64,000 nt of DNA. Source: Ensifer sp. LC163. GTDB taxonomy: Bacteria; Pseudomonadota; Alphaproteobacteria; Rhizobiales; Rhizobiaceae. Positions 29,397 to 38,980 of the stretch are shown here, one piece after another. Numbering within the stretch: the first letter of the stretch is position 1; each line of letters opens with the position of its first letter. The stretch is taken from NCBI RefSeq assembly GCF_001695855.1, contig NZ_MBSS01000012.1, forward strand, positions 496,001 to 560,000, written 5' to 3'. The position numbers were made by a program, and so were the translations under genes. Below the pieces are notes generated by a model. The model was not told the DNA's origin. It made no database searches and worked only from the letters and a program-made list of their open reading frames with translations.

Positions 29397-30008
29397 ATGA
29401 CACGATCGGTTTTTCGGTTCCTGTCGCGGCAGCCCGAGACGATCGAGATCGCCAATCAGGATTACCTGCTCCGCCTTCCCCGCTACGCCGATTATCGTCA
29501 ATGGTACGAGCTTCGAAGCGAGAGCCGCAGCTTTCTGGAGCCGTGGGAACCGACCTGGCGCGCCGACGAAATGACGGAGAGCGCCTTTCGCGGCCGCGTC
29601 ATCCGCAACGAGCAGGAATTCGCGTCCGGCCAGGCCGTGCCGCTTTTTCTTTTCCACAAGCCTGCAGAGACCCTGCTCGGAGGGCTCACCATCGGCCATA
29701 TCCGCCGTGGAGCCGGGCAAAACTGCATGATCGGCTACTGGATGGGCGAGCGCCATGCCGGCCACGGCCACATGTTCGCCGCCCTCAAGCTCGCGATTCC
29801 CTACATCTTTTCGAGCCTTGAGTTGCACCGTATTGAAGCAGCCTGTATTCCGGAGAACTCAAGAAGCATCCGGCTCCTTGAAAAGGCCGGTTTTGAGCGT
29901 GAAGGCTACTTAAGACAGTACTTGAGGATAAACGGGCAATGGCGTGACCATGTGCTGTTCTCTCTCCTGTCCGATGATGCCGTACCGAACAGGAAATTGC
30001 CCCTTTGA
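29397..30008 (+). CDS. GNAT acetyltransferase, RimJ-like
   Basis: 203 aa from the ATG at 29397, preceded by CTCGGAGG. The GNAT core shows YLLRLPRYADYRQWYELR, the acetyl-CoA strand IGHIRRGAGQNCMIGYWMGERHAGHGHMFAALKLAIPY and the terminal LELHRIEAACIPENSRSIRLLEKAGFEREG. This is the RimJ/RimL subgroup, which acetylates N-terminal amino groups of ribosomal or other proteins; the actual target is inferred. The stop codon overlaps the start of the following GGDEF-EAL gene (TGATG), so the two are translationally coupled. Confidence 0.9.
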   Translation: MTRSVFRFLSRQPETIEIANQDYLLRLPRYADYRQWYELRSESRSFLEPWEPTWRADEMTESAFRGRVIRNEQEFASGQAVPLFLFHKPAETLLGGLTIGHIRRGAGQNCMIGYWMGERHAGHGHMFAALKLAIPYIFSSLELHRIEAACIPENSRSIRLLEKAGFEREGYLRQYLRINGQWRDHVLFSLLSDDAVPNRKLPL

Positions 30009-32917
30009 TGCCTCTAACCCGCTCGCCCTTCGCATGGTCAGCCTCGAAGCTGGCAGCGTTTCTGATCGCTCTCACAACGCTTTTCTGCGCGTTTGGCGGC
30101 ATTGCCCATGCTCTTGAGCCGGTCAAGATTTCGCGCGAAGACACCGCACTCGACCTGACCGCGACGACCGAGATCTACAGCGGCCGCAGCGAGGCCTTCC
30201 AGGTATCGACAGCGCCGGGTGCCGACGGCATCGTCCGTCGTATCGAGGTGCGCTCCAGCACCGAGAACCATCAGGGCGACTGGGCGGTTTTCGCGCTTGC
30301 CAACGTCTCCGGCGAGCAGCTCGATCGGGTGATCGTCGCGCCGCATTTCCGCCTGGTGAATTCCAAGCTCTTCTGGCCCGACCTCGGGTCGCAGCGCATG
30401 CTGTCGATCACACCGAGCGAGGGTTTCGCGCTCGAACGGCTGCCAAGCGACGATTCGGACGTCTTCCAGATCACGCTCAACCCGGGCGCCGTCATCACCT
30501 TTGTCGCCGAGCTGGCGACCCCGGAGCTGCCGCAGATCTACCTCTGGCAGCCGGACGCCTACAAGGACACAGTCAACGCCTTCACGCTCTATCGCGGCAT
30601 CGTGCTCGGCATCGCCGGCCTCCTCGCCGTGTTCCTGACGATCCTGTTCGTGGTCAAGGGAACGTCGATGCTGCCGGCGACGGCGGCGCTCGCCTGGGCG
30701 GTGCTGGCCTATATCTGCGTCGATTTCGGCTTTCTGTCCAAGCTCATCAGCGTCACGGCCGGCGACGAGCGAATATGGCGAGCGGGCACCGAGGTCTTCC
30801 TGGCGGCGGGTCTCGTGATCTTCCTGTTCACCTATCTCAACCTCAATCGCTGGCACCAGCACCTGGGTTACGCAACGCTCGCCTGGATCCTCGGCCTCGG
30901 CCTGCTCTTCGGCGTTGCGGTCTATGATCCGGCAATCGCATCGGGTATCGCCCGCCTCTCCTTCGCGCTCACGGCAACGGTCGGCATCGTGCTGATCGCC
31001 TATCTCGGCTTCAACCGCTACGACCGCGCCATCCTGCTGGTCCCTGCTTGGCTGCTCATTCTGGTCTGGCTGTTCGGCGCCTGGCTGACCGTCACTGGCC
31101 AGCTGGCCAACGACATCGTCCAGCCGGCGCTCGGCGGTGGTCTCGTGCTGATCGTGCTGCTGATCGGTTTCACCGTCATGCAGCACGCCTTTGCCGGCGG
31201 CGCCTACCAGCAGGGCCTGTTTTCCGATCTGGAGCGCCAGTCGCTGGCGCTGACGGGCTCCGGCGATACGGTCTGGGACTGGGACGTGGCGCGTGACCGC
31301 GTCGTCACCATTCCCGACATCTCGCTGCAGCTCGGCCTGTCGATGGGCTCGATGCACGGCCCCTTGCGCAACTGGCTGCCGCGCCTGCACCCGGATGACC
31401 GCGATCGCTTTCGCGCTACCCTCGATGTCCTGCTCGAACACCGCCGCGGCAAGCTCAACCACGAGTTCCGCGTGCGTGCGGAGGATGGCCATTATCACTG
31501 GCTGTCTATCCGCGCGCGCCCGGTGCTTGGCGCCAATGGCGAGATCATCCGCTGCGTCGGCACGATCATCGACATCACCGAGCAGCGCAATTCGGTCGAG
31601 CGGTTGCTGCACAATGCGCTGCACGACAATCTGACCGGCCTTCCCAACCGACAGGTCTTCCTCGACCGCCTGCAGGCCATTCTGCTGATGGCCGACAGCT
31701 CAACGACGGCACGCCCGACCGTGCTTGCGATCGACATCGACCGCTACAAGCAGGTCAACGACCTGCTCGGCATTGCTGCCGGCGACAACATCCTGATCGC
31801 ACTGACGCGCCGGCTGCGCCGGCTGCTGCGTCCGCAGGATACGCTGGCACGCCTCGGCGGCGACCAATTCGGGTTAATCCTGATGTCGGAACGCGACCCG
31901 GCCAAGGTTGCCGATTTCGCCGACGCGGTCAGCAAGGCGATCATGGTTCCGCTCAACTACGGTAACCGCGAGATCAACCTCACCGCATCCATCGGCCTCG
32001 TTTCCTGGCTCGAGCAGGAACAGAGCGCTGCCGGCCTGATCGACGATGCGGAGCTGGCGATGTTCCGCGCCAAGAAGGAAGGCGGCAATCGCGTCGAGCC
32101 CTTCCGGCCGGCGTTTAGAACCTCCGGTTCGGATCGCATGCAGCTCGAAGCCGATCTCAAGCGCGCCATCGAGCGCAAGGAACTGTCGCTGGTCTATCAG
32201 CCGATCGTCCGGCTCAGCGACGCCGAGATTGCCGGGTTCGAAGCGCTGATGCGCTGGGACCACCCCAAGCGCGGCAACGTCTCGCCGACCGAGTTCATCC
32301 CGATCGCCGAGAATTCCGAGCTGATCAATCAGCTCGGCATGTTCGCCTTCGACAAGGCGACCAGCGACCTCACGGAGTGGCAGATCCAGACCGGCGACCT
32401 GCCGATCTTCGTGTCGATCAATCTCTCCAGCGCACAGCTTCTCAACAACGAGCTGTATGACGACGTTCGGGCGGTTCTCAACAAGAACCGTTGCGATCCG
32501 GCCAAGGTGAAGATGGAGCTGACGGAATCTCTCGTAATGGAGAACCCGGAGCAGGCCCGGCTCGTTCTCGAGAAACTGAAGGAAGCCGGGCTGAAGCTGG
32601 CGCTCGACGACTTCGGCACGGGCCACTCGTCGCTCTCTTATCTCACCCGCTTCCCCTTCGATACGATCAAGATCGACAAGGCGCTGGTGCGCGACCCGAG
32701 CGACAAACGCGGCATCCTGCTGCGCTCGGTGATCACCATGGCGCGCGAACTCGACATGCAGGTCGTGGCCGAAGGGATTGAATCCGAGGAAGACGCGATC
32801 CAGCTTTCGCAGATGGGCTGCGATTACGGCCAGAGCTTCCTGTTCGGCCCGCCGATCGGCTCGGAGTCGATCCTGCGGCTGTTGAAAGAGCGATTTCCGC
32901 TGATGAAACGGGCTTAA
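30008..32917 (+). CDS. Membrane c-di-GMP receptor/phosphodiesterase: 7TM-PAS-GGDQF-EAL
   Basis: 969 aa. A signal segment (1-36) and a ~150-residue periplasmic beta-rich domain are followed by about seven membrane helices (~197-400), a 7TMR-DISM-like layout. A PAS domain follows (~410-530; DTVWDWDVARDRV, YHWLSIRARPVLG). The GGDEF domain is degenerate at the active site (LARLGGDQFGLIL, Glu replaced by Gln) but keeps an RPQD inhibitory site five residues before it. The EAL domain looks active: EALMRW, SINLSSAQL, MELTES, LDDFGTGHSSLSYL, IKIDKAL and VAEGIES are all present. Predicted phosphodiesterase tuned by c-di-GMP binding at the I-site. Overlaps rimJ-like by 1 nt. Confidence 0.93.
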   Translation: MPLTRSPFAWSASKLAAFLIALTTLFCAFGGIAHALEPVKISREDTALDLTATTEIYSGRSEAFQVSTAPGADGIVRRIEVRSSTENHQGDWAVFALANVSGEQLDRVIVAPHFRLVNSKLFWPDLGSQRMLSITPSEGFALERLPSDDSDVFQITLNPGAVITFVAELATPELPQIYLWQPDAYKDTVNAFTLYRGIVLGIAGLLAVFLTILFVVKGTSMLPATAALAWAVLAYICVDFGFLSKLISVTAGDERIWRAGTEVFLAAGLVIFLFTYLNLNRWHQHLGYATLAWILGLGLLFGVAVYDPAIASGIARLSFALTATVGIVLIAYLGFNRYDRAILLVPAWLLILVWLFGAWLTVTGQLANDIVQPALGGGLVLIVLLIGFTVMQHAFAGGAYQQGLFSDLERQSLALTGSGDTVWDWDVARDRVVTIPDISLQLGLSMGSMHGPLRNWLPRLHPDDRDRFRATLDVLLEHRRGKLNHEFRVRAEDGHYHWLSIRARPVLGANGEIIRCVGTIIDITEQRNSVERLLHNALHDNLTGLPNRQVFLDRLQAILLMADSSTTARPTVLAIDIDRYKQVNDLLGIAAGDNILIALTRRLRRLLRPQDTLARLGGDQFGLILMSERDPAKVADFADAVSKAIMVPLNYGNREINLTASIGLVSWLEQEQSAAGLIDDAELAMFRAKKEGGNRVEPFRPAFRTSGSDRMQLEADLKRAIERKELSLVYQPIVRLSDAEIAGFEALMRWDHPKRGNVSPTEFIPIAENSELINQLGMFAFDKATSDLTEWQIQTGDLPIFVSINLSSAQLLNNELYDDVRAVLNKNRCDPAKVKMELTESLVMENPEQARLVLEKLKEAGLKLALDDFGTGHSSLSYLTRFPFDTIKIDKALVRDPSDKRGILLRSVITMARELDMQVVAEGIESEEDAIQLSQMGCDYGQSFLFGPPIGSESILRLLKERFPLMKRA

Positions 32918-33029
32918 CCAAGCGGAACAGGCCAATGCAACGCGGCGAGCACAGCCGCGGTCTCATACCGTAGAACTCAGTGAGCCTCGGTGTCTTGAGG
33001 TGGATTGCCCGGGTTTTCGGCGTCCGCGA

Positions 33030-33635
33030 TCAGGCGTGGCCGGCGTCGATCGACAGCATCGCCGGGCTAACGCCCATCAAAGCAAGGGCGCGGTCGTATT
33101 TGTCGCCGAGGGCCTTGTCGAAGATCAGTTCCTCGTGCGCCGGGCAGGTCAGCCAGCCGTTCTGCGTGATTTCCGCCTCGAGCTGGCCGGGACCCCAGCC
33201 CGCATAACCCAGCATCATCGTCGCCCGATGCGGCCCCTCCCCGCGCGAGATCGCGCGGACGATGTCGAGCGTGGCGGTCAGGCAAATGTCATCGCTGACC
33301 GGAATGCTGGAATCGCTCAAATAGTCGTCGGAATGCAGCACGAAACCACGCCCGGTCTCGACCGGTCCGCCAGTCTGAATCTGGAAGTCGCGCGTCATCG
33401 CCGGCAGACGGATCGCTTCGTCCTCGTCGAGAATCTCAAGGTGCATCAGAACGTCGGCGAAGGTGAGTTGCTGCGGCCGATTGAGGATGAACCCCATGGC
33501 GCCGTCATCCGAATGGGCGCAGATGAAGATGACGGTGCGGGCAAAATTCGTGTCAAACATCCCAGGCATGGCGATCAGGAACTGACCGTCAAGGAAACCG
33601 CGTTCCCGTTTCTTCTGTGCCATGGTTATTGCCAT
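33030..33635 (-). CDS. YqgE/AlgH family protein (DUF179)
   Basis: 201 aa; ATG at 33635, with an alternative at 33623. It contains the family block [38 protein letters not shown], then [14 protein letters not shown] and the C-terminal [21 protein letters not shown]. The family is widely conserved and called YqgE in Escherichia and AlgH in Pseudomonas, but its function is not settled. Cytoplasmic, no catalytic motif visible. Divergent from the DsbD-N-like gene across ~170 bp. Confidence 0.93.
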   Translation of the reverse strand: MAITMAQKKRERGFLDGQFLIAMPGMFDTNFARTVIFICAHSDDGAMGFILNRPQQLTFADVLMHLEILDEDEAIRLPAMTRDFQIQTGGPVETGRGFVLHSDDYLSDSSIPVSDDICLTATLDIVRAISRGEGPHRATMMLGYAGWGPGQLEAEITQNGWLTCPAHEELIFDKALGDKYDRALALMGVSPAMLSIDAGHA

Positions 33636-33804
33636 AATGCAGACAGCCTACCAATTCGCCGCGAAATGAAAAGCGCTTCAACGTCGCGACTGCCAAATAA
33701 TGCACGTACCGCGTTTGCCGTGCCCTGCCTGATCAAACATTTATGATCTCCGCGCCCAATGGGGCGTCTGGAGCGCTGCCGGCAAAAGCGATATTGCTTT
33801 AGTC

Positions 33805-34653
33805 ATGATCCAACGCCCCACATATAAGAACATGGCCCAGCGCATCGGCACGGCAAGCCTTCTCGTCGCATTTTTTCTGCCTACCGGCGCTCAAGCCGCG
33901 ACCAGCGAATGGATGACGTCGGCCGGCGGCATGATCCGACTTGTCGCTGCTCCGCCGCAGCAGGACGGCACAATCCCCGCAACGCTCGAGGTTAAGCTGA
34001 ACCCCGGCTGGAAGACCTATTGGCGCGAGCCCGGCGCCAGCGGCATTCCCCCGCAGATCACGCTCGATCCGGCCGCGGGCGTCGTTCTTGAGAAGATCGG
34101 CTTTCCCGTTCCCAAGACCTTCGACGACGGTGTCGTACGCTATGTCGGCTACGACAAGTCGGTTGCCTTCCCGCTCACCCTGAAACGCCTGCACGGTGAG
34201 GGAGACGTGAAAATCCGCGCCTCGGTGTTTCTCGGGATCTGCGAGGACATCTGCATTCCGGTGCAGGGCGAATTGGACCTGACGCTCAAGCACGGCGACT
34301 TCGACAACCCGCTCGATGCCGCCCGCATCGATGACGCAGTCGCTGCCCTGCCGGAACCTCCCTCCGAAGATTTCAAGGTGACGACAGCCACCTATGACGA
34401 GCAGAAGGCAGCGGTGCACCTCTCGTTGCGGCTGCCGCCGGATACCGGCAAGGATCACCGCGAACTGTTCCTTGCCGGCGCCTCCGGCCTCTCCTTCGGC
34501 AAGCCGGTGATCACCAAGACGGACGGCGCGGAGCTCCAGGCGGAGATCCCCGTTCGGCTCTCCGGCAAGGACAAGAGCCTGAAGGGAAAGCCGGTCATCG
34601 TCACCGTGCGTGCGGACGGGCGCAGCATGGAAACGACCCTTGCCTTTGATTGA
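33805..34653 (+). CDS. DsbD N-terminal-domain-like periplasmic protein
   Basis: 282 aa. A signal peptide (GTASLLVAFFLPTGAQA, cleaved before ATSE) precedes two beta-sandwich domains. The first contains LNPGWKTYWREPGASGIPPQ and the cysteine pair in VFLGICEDICIPVQGEL, the pattern of the N-terminal disulfide-exchange domain of DsbD/ScsB. No transmembrane or thioredoxin domains follow, so it is a stand-alone version. It probably receives or passes electrons in periplasmic thiol metabolism, an inference from family. The peroxiredoxin gene lies 142 bp downstream on the same strand. Confidence 0.87.
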   Translation: MIQRPTYKNMAQRIGTASLLVAFFLPTGAQAATSEWMTSAGGMIRLVAAPPQQDGTIPATLEVKLNPGWKTYWREPGASGIPPQITLDPAAGVVLEKIGFPVPKTFDDGVVRYVGYDKSVAFPLTLKRLHGEGDVKIRASVFLGICEDICIPVQGELDLTLKHGDFDNPLDAARIDDAVAALPEPPSEDFKVTTATYDEQKAAVHLSLRLPPDTGKDHRELFLAGASGLSFGKPVITKTDGAELQAEIPVRLSGKDKSLKGKPVIVTVRADGRSMETTLAFD

Positions 34654-34795
34654 TGCGTCTCTATAGTCCAGCCGGTTTCAGGCGATGGCGTCCAAGGACG
34701 CCAGCAGGAGACGCCCGGACGCAAGACAACTCAAGCCGCGACAACGCCCTGCCGGAACGCCGGTCTGGCCACGCGCGCAACGCAAGGAGAATGCC

Positions 34796-35281
34796 GTGAC
34801 CATTGCCGTCGGAGACAAGCTGCCTGCCGCAACCTTCAAGGAAAAGACCGCCGATGGTCCGGTGGAAGTGACGACCGAACAGCTTTTCAAGGGCAAGCGT
34901 GTTGTGCTCTTCGCCGTTCCCGGCGCGTTCACGCCAACCTGCTCGCTCAACCATCTTCCCGGCTATCTCGAAAACCGTGACGCGATCCTGTCGCGTGGCA
35001 TCGATGATATTGCCGTGGTTGCCGTCAACGACCTGCATGTCATGGGCGCGTGGGCGACGTCGTCAGGCGGCATGGGCAAGATCCATTTCCTCTCGGACTG
35101 GAATGCCGCCTTCACCAAGGCGCTTGGCATGGATATCGATCTTTCCGCCGGCACGCTCGGCATCCGCTCGAAGCGCTATTCCATGCTCGTCGAAGACGGC
35201 GTGGTGAAGACACTCAACCTCGAGGAAAGCCCGGGTCAGGCAACCGTATCGGGCGCCGCCGCGATGCTGGAACAGCTCTGA
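34796..35281 (+). CDS. Peroxiredoxin, Prx5 type
   Basis: 161 aa from a GTG at 34796, preceded by AAGGAG with six-base spacing. The thioredoxin-fold domain has the peroxidatic cysteine in AVPGAFTPTCSLNHLPGY (about residue 49), the Prx5/AhpE-type PGAFTPxCS motif, followed by FLSDWNAAFTKALGMDID. It reduces hydrogen peroxide and alkyl hydroperoxides using glutathione or a glutaredoxin, as known for this group. A good terminator follows 16 bp after the stop. Confidence 0.94.
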   Translation: MTIAVGDKLPAATFKEKTADGPVEVTTEQLFKGKRVVLFAVPGAFTPTCSLNHLPGYLENRDAILSRGIDDIAVVAVNDLHVMGAWATSSGGMGKIHFLSDWNAAFTKALGMDIDLSAGTLGIRSKRYSMLVEDGVVKTLNLEESPGQATVSGAAAMLEQL

Positions 35282-35296
35282 GCACTGACATCAATC

Positions 35297-35331
35297 AATA
35301 AAAAACGGGCCCTTACGGCCCGTTTTTTATT
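35297..35331. terminator. Bidirectional terminator between peroxiredoxin and rnhA
   Basis: AATAAAAAACGGGCC (35297-35311) pairs with GGCCCGTTTTTTATT (35317-35331), a perfect 15-bp stem with a five-base loop and T-runs on both strands. The rnhA stop codon (TAA, 35313-35315 on the minus strand) lies inside the loop, so the last rnhA codons are part of the hairpin. Confidence 0.92.
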
Positions 35332-35789
35332 GAGAGAGGATCCGGACGGCGCCCTTTCTTGTAGGGCTCCATGCCCTTGCGGGCGAGTTCATCGGCGCGT
35401 TCGTTTTCCGGATGGCCGGCATGGCCCTTGACCCAATGCCAGGTCACCTTGTGGCGCCGGTTCGCCTCGTCCAGTGCCTGCCAGAGTTCGCCGTTTTTCA
35501 CCGGCTTCTTGTCCGCGGTCTTCCAGCCGTTCTTCTTCCAACCGTGGATCCACTTGGAGATGCCGTCCATCACATATTTGCTGTCGGTATGCAGGTCGAC
35601 CTCGCAGGCGCTCTTCAGCGCATCGAGCGCCGAGATCGCAGCCAGAAGCTCCATGCGGTTGTTGGTCGTTTCCGCCTCGCCGCCACACATATCCTTTTCC
35701 ACCTCGCCGTAGCGCAGCACCGCGCCCCAGCCGCCCGGCCCGGGATTGCCCGAGCAGGCACCGTCGGTGAAGATGTCCACGTGTTTCAT
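35313..35789 (-). CDS. rnhA: Ribonuclease HI
   Basis: 158 aa. It cleaves RNA in RNA-DNA hybrids. The catalytic DEDD set is visible: [16 protein letters not shown] (Asp), [13 protein letters not shown] (Glu), [12 protein letters not shown] (Asp) and [13 protein letters not shown] (Asp), with the handle [21 protein letters not shown]. The start overlaps the stop of thrB by 4 bp (ATGA), so it is translationally coupled to it. The C-terminus is encoded within the terminator hairpin. Confidence 0.97.
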   Translation of the reverse strand: MKHVDIFTDGACSGNPGPGGWGAVLRYGEVEKDMCGGEAETTNNRMELLAAISALDALKSACEVDLHTDSKYVMDGISKWIHGWKKNGWKTADKKPVKNGELWQALDEANRRHKVTWHWVKGHAGHPENERADELARKGMEPYKKGRRPDPLSIKNGP

Positions 35790-36766
35790 GCCGAAGCCTC
35801 TTCGAGCCGGAGGCCATACTCGGCGCTGGAAACGATCGCCCGATGGAAACGGATCTTCGTCAGGTATTCCAGCGGATCCTTCTTGACGACCAGGGCGCCG
35901 GCCGGCGTCATCAACCAGTCGTAGAGGCGCGTCAGGAAGAACCGCAGCGCCGAACCGCGGCAGAGCAGCGGCAGGGCTTCGACCTCGTCCGCCGTCAGCT
36001 TGCGCACGCCCTCATAGCCCGAAAGCAGCGCCATGCCCTTGGTGATATTGTAGGAGCCGTTCTTCTCGAAGCACCACGAGTTGAGGCAGATGGCCACATC
36101 GTAGGCGAGATAATCGTTGCAGGCGAAGTAGAAGTCGATCAGGCCGGAAAGCTGGTCGCCGAGGAAGAAGACATTGTCGGGGAACAGATCGGCATGGATG
36201 ACGCCATCCGGCAACGACTTCGGCCAGTTGCGCTCGAGATGCTCGAGTTCGGCGGAAATCTCGTCCTTGAGACCGGTCTGCACCTCGTCGGCGCGCGCCT
36301 CGGAATTGACCCATAGCGGCCGCCAGCCGCCGACCGAAAGCGCATTGGCGCGCGCCAGGCCAAAGCCCTGACCTGCGACATGCATCTCTGCCAGCGCCCT
36401 ACCGACCTCGCGGCAATGCTTGGCCTCGGGCTTGCGAAGCCACATGCCTTCGAGGAAAGAGATCACCGCGGCCGGACGGCCGGACAATTCGCCCAGGAGC
36501 TCGCCATCCGCGCGCGGCAAAGGCAGCGGGCAGGAAAGCCCGCCATCGGCCAGGTGATGCATCAGCCCCAGGAAGAACGGCAGGTCATCCGCGTTCACGC
36601 GCTTCTCGTAGAGCGTCAGGATGTAGGCGCCCTTCGTCGTGTGCAGCAGGAAGTTGGAGTTTTCGACGCCCTCGGCGATGCCCTTGTAGGAGGTCAGCTG
36701 GCCGACGTCATAGGCCTCGAGGAAAGCGCTCAGGTCGTCTTCCGTGATATCGGTGTAAACTGCCAC
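35786..36766 (-). CDS. thrB: Homoserine kinase
   Basis: 326 aa from a GTG at 36766. It belongs to the aminoglycoside-phosphotransferase-fold (APH) type of ThrB used by alphaproteobacteria. The kinase motifs are [20 protein letters not shown] (catalytic loop HxDxxxxN) and [11 protein letters not shown] (DFG-like Asp). The N-terminal part ([22 protein letters not shown]) binds ATP. It phosphorylates homoserine for ThrC. It lies between ispH (39 bp) and rnhA (4-bp overlap), probably one message. Confidence 0.96.
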   Translation of the reverse strand: MAVYTDITEDDLSAFLEAYDVGQLTSYKGIAEGVENSNFLLHTTKGAYILTLYEKRVNADDLPFFLGLMHHLADGGLSCPLPLPRADGELLGELSGRPAAVISFLEGMWLRKPEAKHCREVGRALAEMHVAGQGFGLARANALSVGGWRPLWVNSEARADEVQTGLKDEISAELEHLERNWPKSLPDGVIHADLFPDNVFFLGDQLSGLIDFYFACNDYLAYDVAICLNSWCFEKNGSYNITKGMALLSGYEGVRKLTADEVEALPLLCRGSALRFFLTRLYDWLMTPAGALVVKKDPLEYLTKIRFHRAIVSSAEYGLRLEEASA

Positions 36767-36805
36767 GGTTGTTCACTTTCAAGATATGCGGGCAAGATAT
36801 GCGGG

Positions 36806-37813
36806 TTATTCGCCGTTGACGAAGGCCATGTCGGCGGCGGTCAGCGGCACATGCCGGATCTCGCGATTGACGAGGAAGTTCTCGTTTTCCTCGACGGTGT
36901 CGGCAAGTTCAACGACGGCGTCGTAACGCTCGCGGAACGCCTCGATGATCTCGTTGACGATCACCTCAGGCGCCGATGCGCCGGCAGACAGACCGACGGT
37001 GGAGATATCGCCGATCGAATCCCAGTCGATTTCGGCTGCCCGCTGCACGAGAACGGACTTCGTCGCGCCGGCCTTCAGCGCGACTTCGACGAGGCGCTTG
37101 GAATTCGACGAATTCGGCGCACCGACGACCAGGAACAGATCGCAGCCGGGTGCCGCCTGCTTGACCGCTTCCTGCCGGTTGGTGGTGGCATAGCAGATCG
37201 AGTCCGCAGCCGGCGCCGTCAGGTTGGGGAAGCGCTCGTGCAGCCGCTTGATGACGCCGGCGGTGTCGTCGACGGAAAGCGTGGTCTGGGTGACGAAACC
37301 GAGATTGTCCGGATCGGGCGGCATGTAGACATCCGCATCCTCGATTGTCTCGACCAGCGAAACAGCACCTTCCGGGAGCTGCCCCATCGTGCCAATGACT
37401 TCCGGATGGCCGGCATGGCCGATCAGCACCACGTGGCGGCCCAGCCGGTTGTGGCGCATCGCCTGCTTGTGGACCTTGGAGACCAGCGGACATGTGGCGT
37501 CGAGGTAGAAGAGATTGCGCGTATCGGCATCCGCAGGCACCGATTTCGGCACGCCATGGGCGGAAAACACCACCGGCTGCTTGCGATGCTCCGGCGGGAT
37601 CTCGTCGAGTTCCTCGACGAAAATCGCGCCCTTGGCCTCAAGTCCTTCCACGACATAACGATTATGCACGATCTCGTGGCGCACATAGACCGGCGCACCG
37701 AATTCCTTCAGCGCCAGGACGACGATCTGGATCGCCCGGTCGACGCCGGCGCAAAAGCCGCGCGGCCCGCAAAGGCGAATGGTGATCGGAGATTTTGCCG
37801 CGGATGATGCCAT
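36806..37813 (-). CDS. ispH: 4-hydroxy-3-methylbut-2-enyl diphosphate reductase (IspH)
   Basis: 335 aa. The last enzyme of the MEP isoprenoid pathway, converting HMBPP to IPP and DMAPP. The three iron-sulfur cysteines are in [27 protein letters not shown] and [15 protein letters not shown]. Other active-site features are [23 protein letters not shown] and [15 protein letters not shown]. All are intact. The 3 bp gap to the DUF1304 gene upstream and 39 bp to thrB downstream indicate one operon. Confidence 0.97.
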   Translation of the reverse strand: MASSAAKSPITIRLCGPRGFCAGVDRAIQIVVLALKEFGAPVYVRHEIVHNRYVVEGLEAKGAIFVEELDEIPPEHRKQPVVFSAHGVPKSVPADADTRNLFYLDATCPLVSKVHKQAMRHNRLGRHVVLIGHAGHPEVIGTMGQLPEGAVSLVETIEDADVYMPPDPDNLGFVTQTTLSVDDTAGVIKRLHERFPNLTAPAADSICYATTNRQEAVKQAAPGCDLFLVVGAPNSSNSKRLVEVALKAGATKSVLVQRAAEIDWDSIGDISTVGLSAGASAPEVIVNEIIEAFRERYDAVVELADTVEENENFLVNREIRHVPLTAADMAFVNGE

Positions 37814-37816
37814 GGA

Positions 37817-38182
37817 TCAGGATGCCAGTAGAACGAAAACAAGGGCTGCAATCGCCGAGCCGCCCTGGATCAACAGGATACGCGGCTTGACGGACCACGC
37901 GCCATATATAGCGGCAACGATCACGCACACAAGGAAGAACACCTTCAACTCGACGGCAAATGATGCATCCGGCTGCAGGAGGGACCAGAAAAGGCCGGCC
38001 GCGAGAAAGCCGTTGTAAAGCCCCTGATTGGCGGCCAGCACCCGGGTCGCTTCCGCCTGCTCGACCGACATGCGGAAAACCGAACGCCCCTGCGGCTTGG
38101 TCCACAAAAACATCTCCAGCACGAGAAAGCCGAGATGCAAAAGCGCTGTCAGCGCGATCAGGATCGTCGATATCAAGCCCAT
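37817..38182 (-). CDS. DUF1304 small membrane protein
   Basis: 121 aa, four predicted membrane helices: LISTILIALTALLHLGFLVLEMFLW, LYNGFLAAGLFWSLL, VELKVFFLVCVIVAAIYGAW and GSAIAALVFVLLA. The TM1 region carries the conserved LEMFLWTK. DUF1304 has no established function. It ends 3 bp before ispH. Confidence 0.9.
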   Translation of the reverse strand: MGLISTILIALTALLHLGFLVLEMFLWTKPQGRSVFRMSVEQAEATRVLAANQGLYNGFLAAGLFWSLLQPDASFAVELKVFFLVCVIVAAIYGAWSVKPRILLIQGGSAIAALVFVLLAS

Positions 38183-38236
38183 TACCCATGCCCCCCAACT
38201 GCGTCGGTCAGGGATAGCACGGCGTCGGCGAGCCGC

Positions 38237-38980
38237 CTATGGCCTGCGCCGCATGACAAAGACGCCGCTGACAACGACCAGGGCCGCGGCAAGGCCGTAC
38301 CAGGTCAGCGCGTATTGCAGGTGACTGTTCGGCAGGTCGAACTGGGTAACACCACCGATCGGAAGTCCGCCCGGATTGGGCGACGCATCGGCATCGACAA
38401 AGAACGGCACGACCTTGTCGGCGGGAAGCCCGACCGACGATGCCATCGCATCGAGGTCCTTCCAGTAGAAGATGTTCTTTACGAGATCATTGTCGGGAAC
38501 GATTGACGACGGCTTTTCGCTAAGCTTCGGTCTTGCGAGGCCGTGGATCGCCGCGGAAGCCGGAAGCTCGCCTGCCAGACGGGTCGAGGAATCCTTCTGT
38601 TCGAAGGGCACGAAACCGCGATTGACGAACAAGGAGCGACCGTCCTCAATCGTCAAGGGCGTAAAGATGTAGTAGCCGGTGCGGCCATTGTAGGTGGCAA
38701 AAAAGTGTCGCTCCTTGCTGTGGTCGAAACCGCCGGGAACCGTGACGGTGCGGTAATCGATGTCGGCACCTGCCGCGAGCATCTTCTCGATCTCGGCAAG
38801 CGTCACCGGTGGCGCCGAACGGCGCTCGGCAATTGCCTGAAGCAGGCCTTCCTTCCAGTGCAGGCGCTGCATCTGCCAGGTGCCGAGCGAGACAAGGATG
38901 GCGAAGACGATAGCGAGCAGGACGAATGCGCCGAGGCGCCCGACAAGGCCGCCCTTCTTCTTGACCTCGATCTCAGCCAC
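38237..38980 (-). CDS. SURF1-family cytochrome oxidase assembly protein
   Basis: 247 aa from the GTG at 38980 (VAEIEVKKKGG), which overlaps the DUF983 stop as GTGGCTGA. It has two membrane helices: near the N-terminus (FVLLAIVFAILVSLGTWQMQRLHWK, the SURF1 signature) and at the end (ALTWYGLAAALVVVSGVFVMRRR). Between them is a periplasmic loop with SLFVNRGFVP and FYWKDLDAMASSVGL. SURF1 is known to assist heme a3 insertion into subunit I of aa3 oxidase. It stands downstream of the cta operon with DUF983, consistent with that role. Confidence 0.92.
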   Translation of the reverse strand: MAEIEVKKKGGLVGRLGAFVLLAIVFAILVSLGTWQMQRLHWKEGLLQAIAERRSAPPVTLAEIEKMLAAGADIDYRTVTVPGGFDHSKERHFFATYNGRTGYYIFTPLTIEDGRSLFVNRGFVPFEQKDSSTRLAGELPASAAIHGLARPKLSEKPSSIVPDNDLVKNIFYWKDLDAMASSVGLPADKVVPFFVDADASPNPGGLPIGGVTQFDLPNSHLQYALTWYGLAAALVVVSGVFVMRRRP

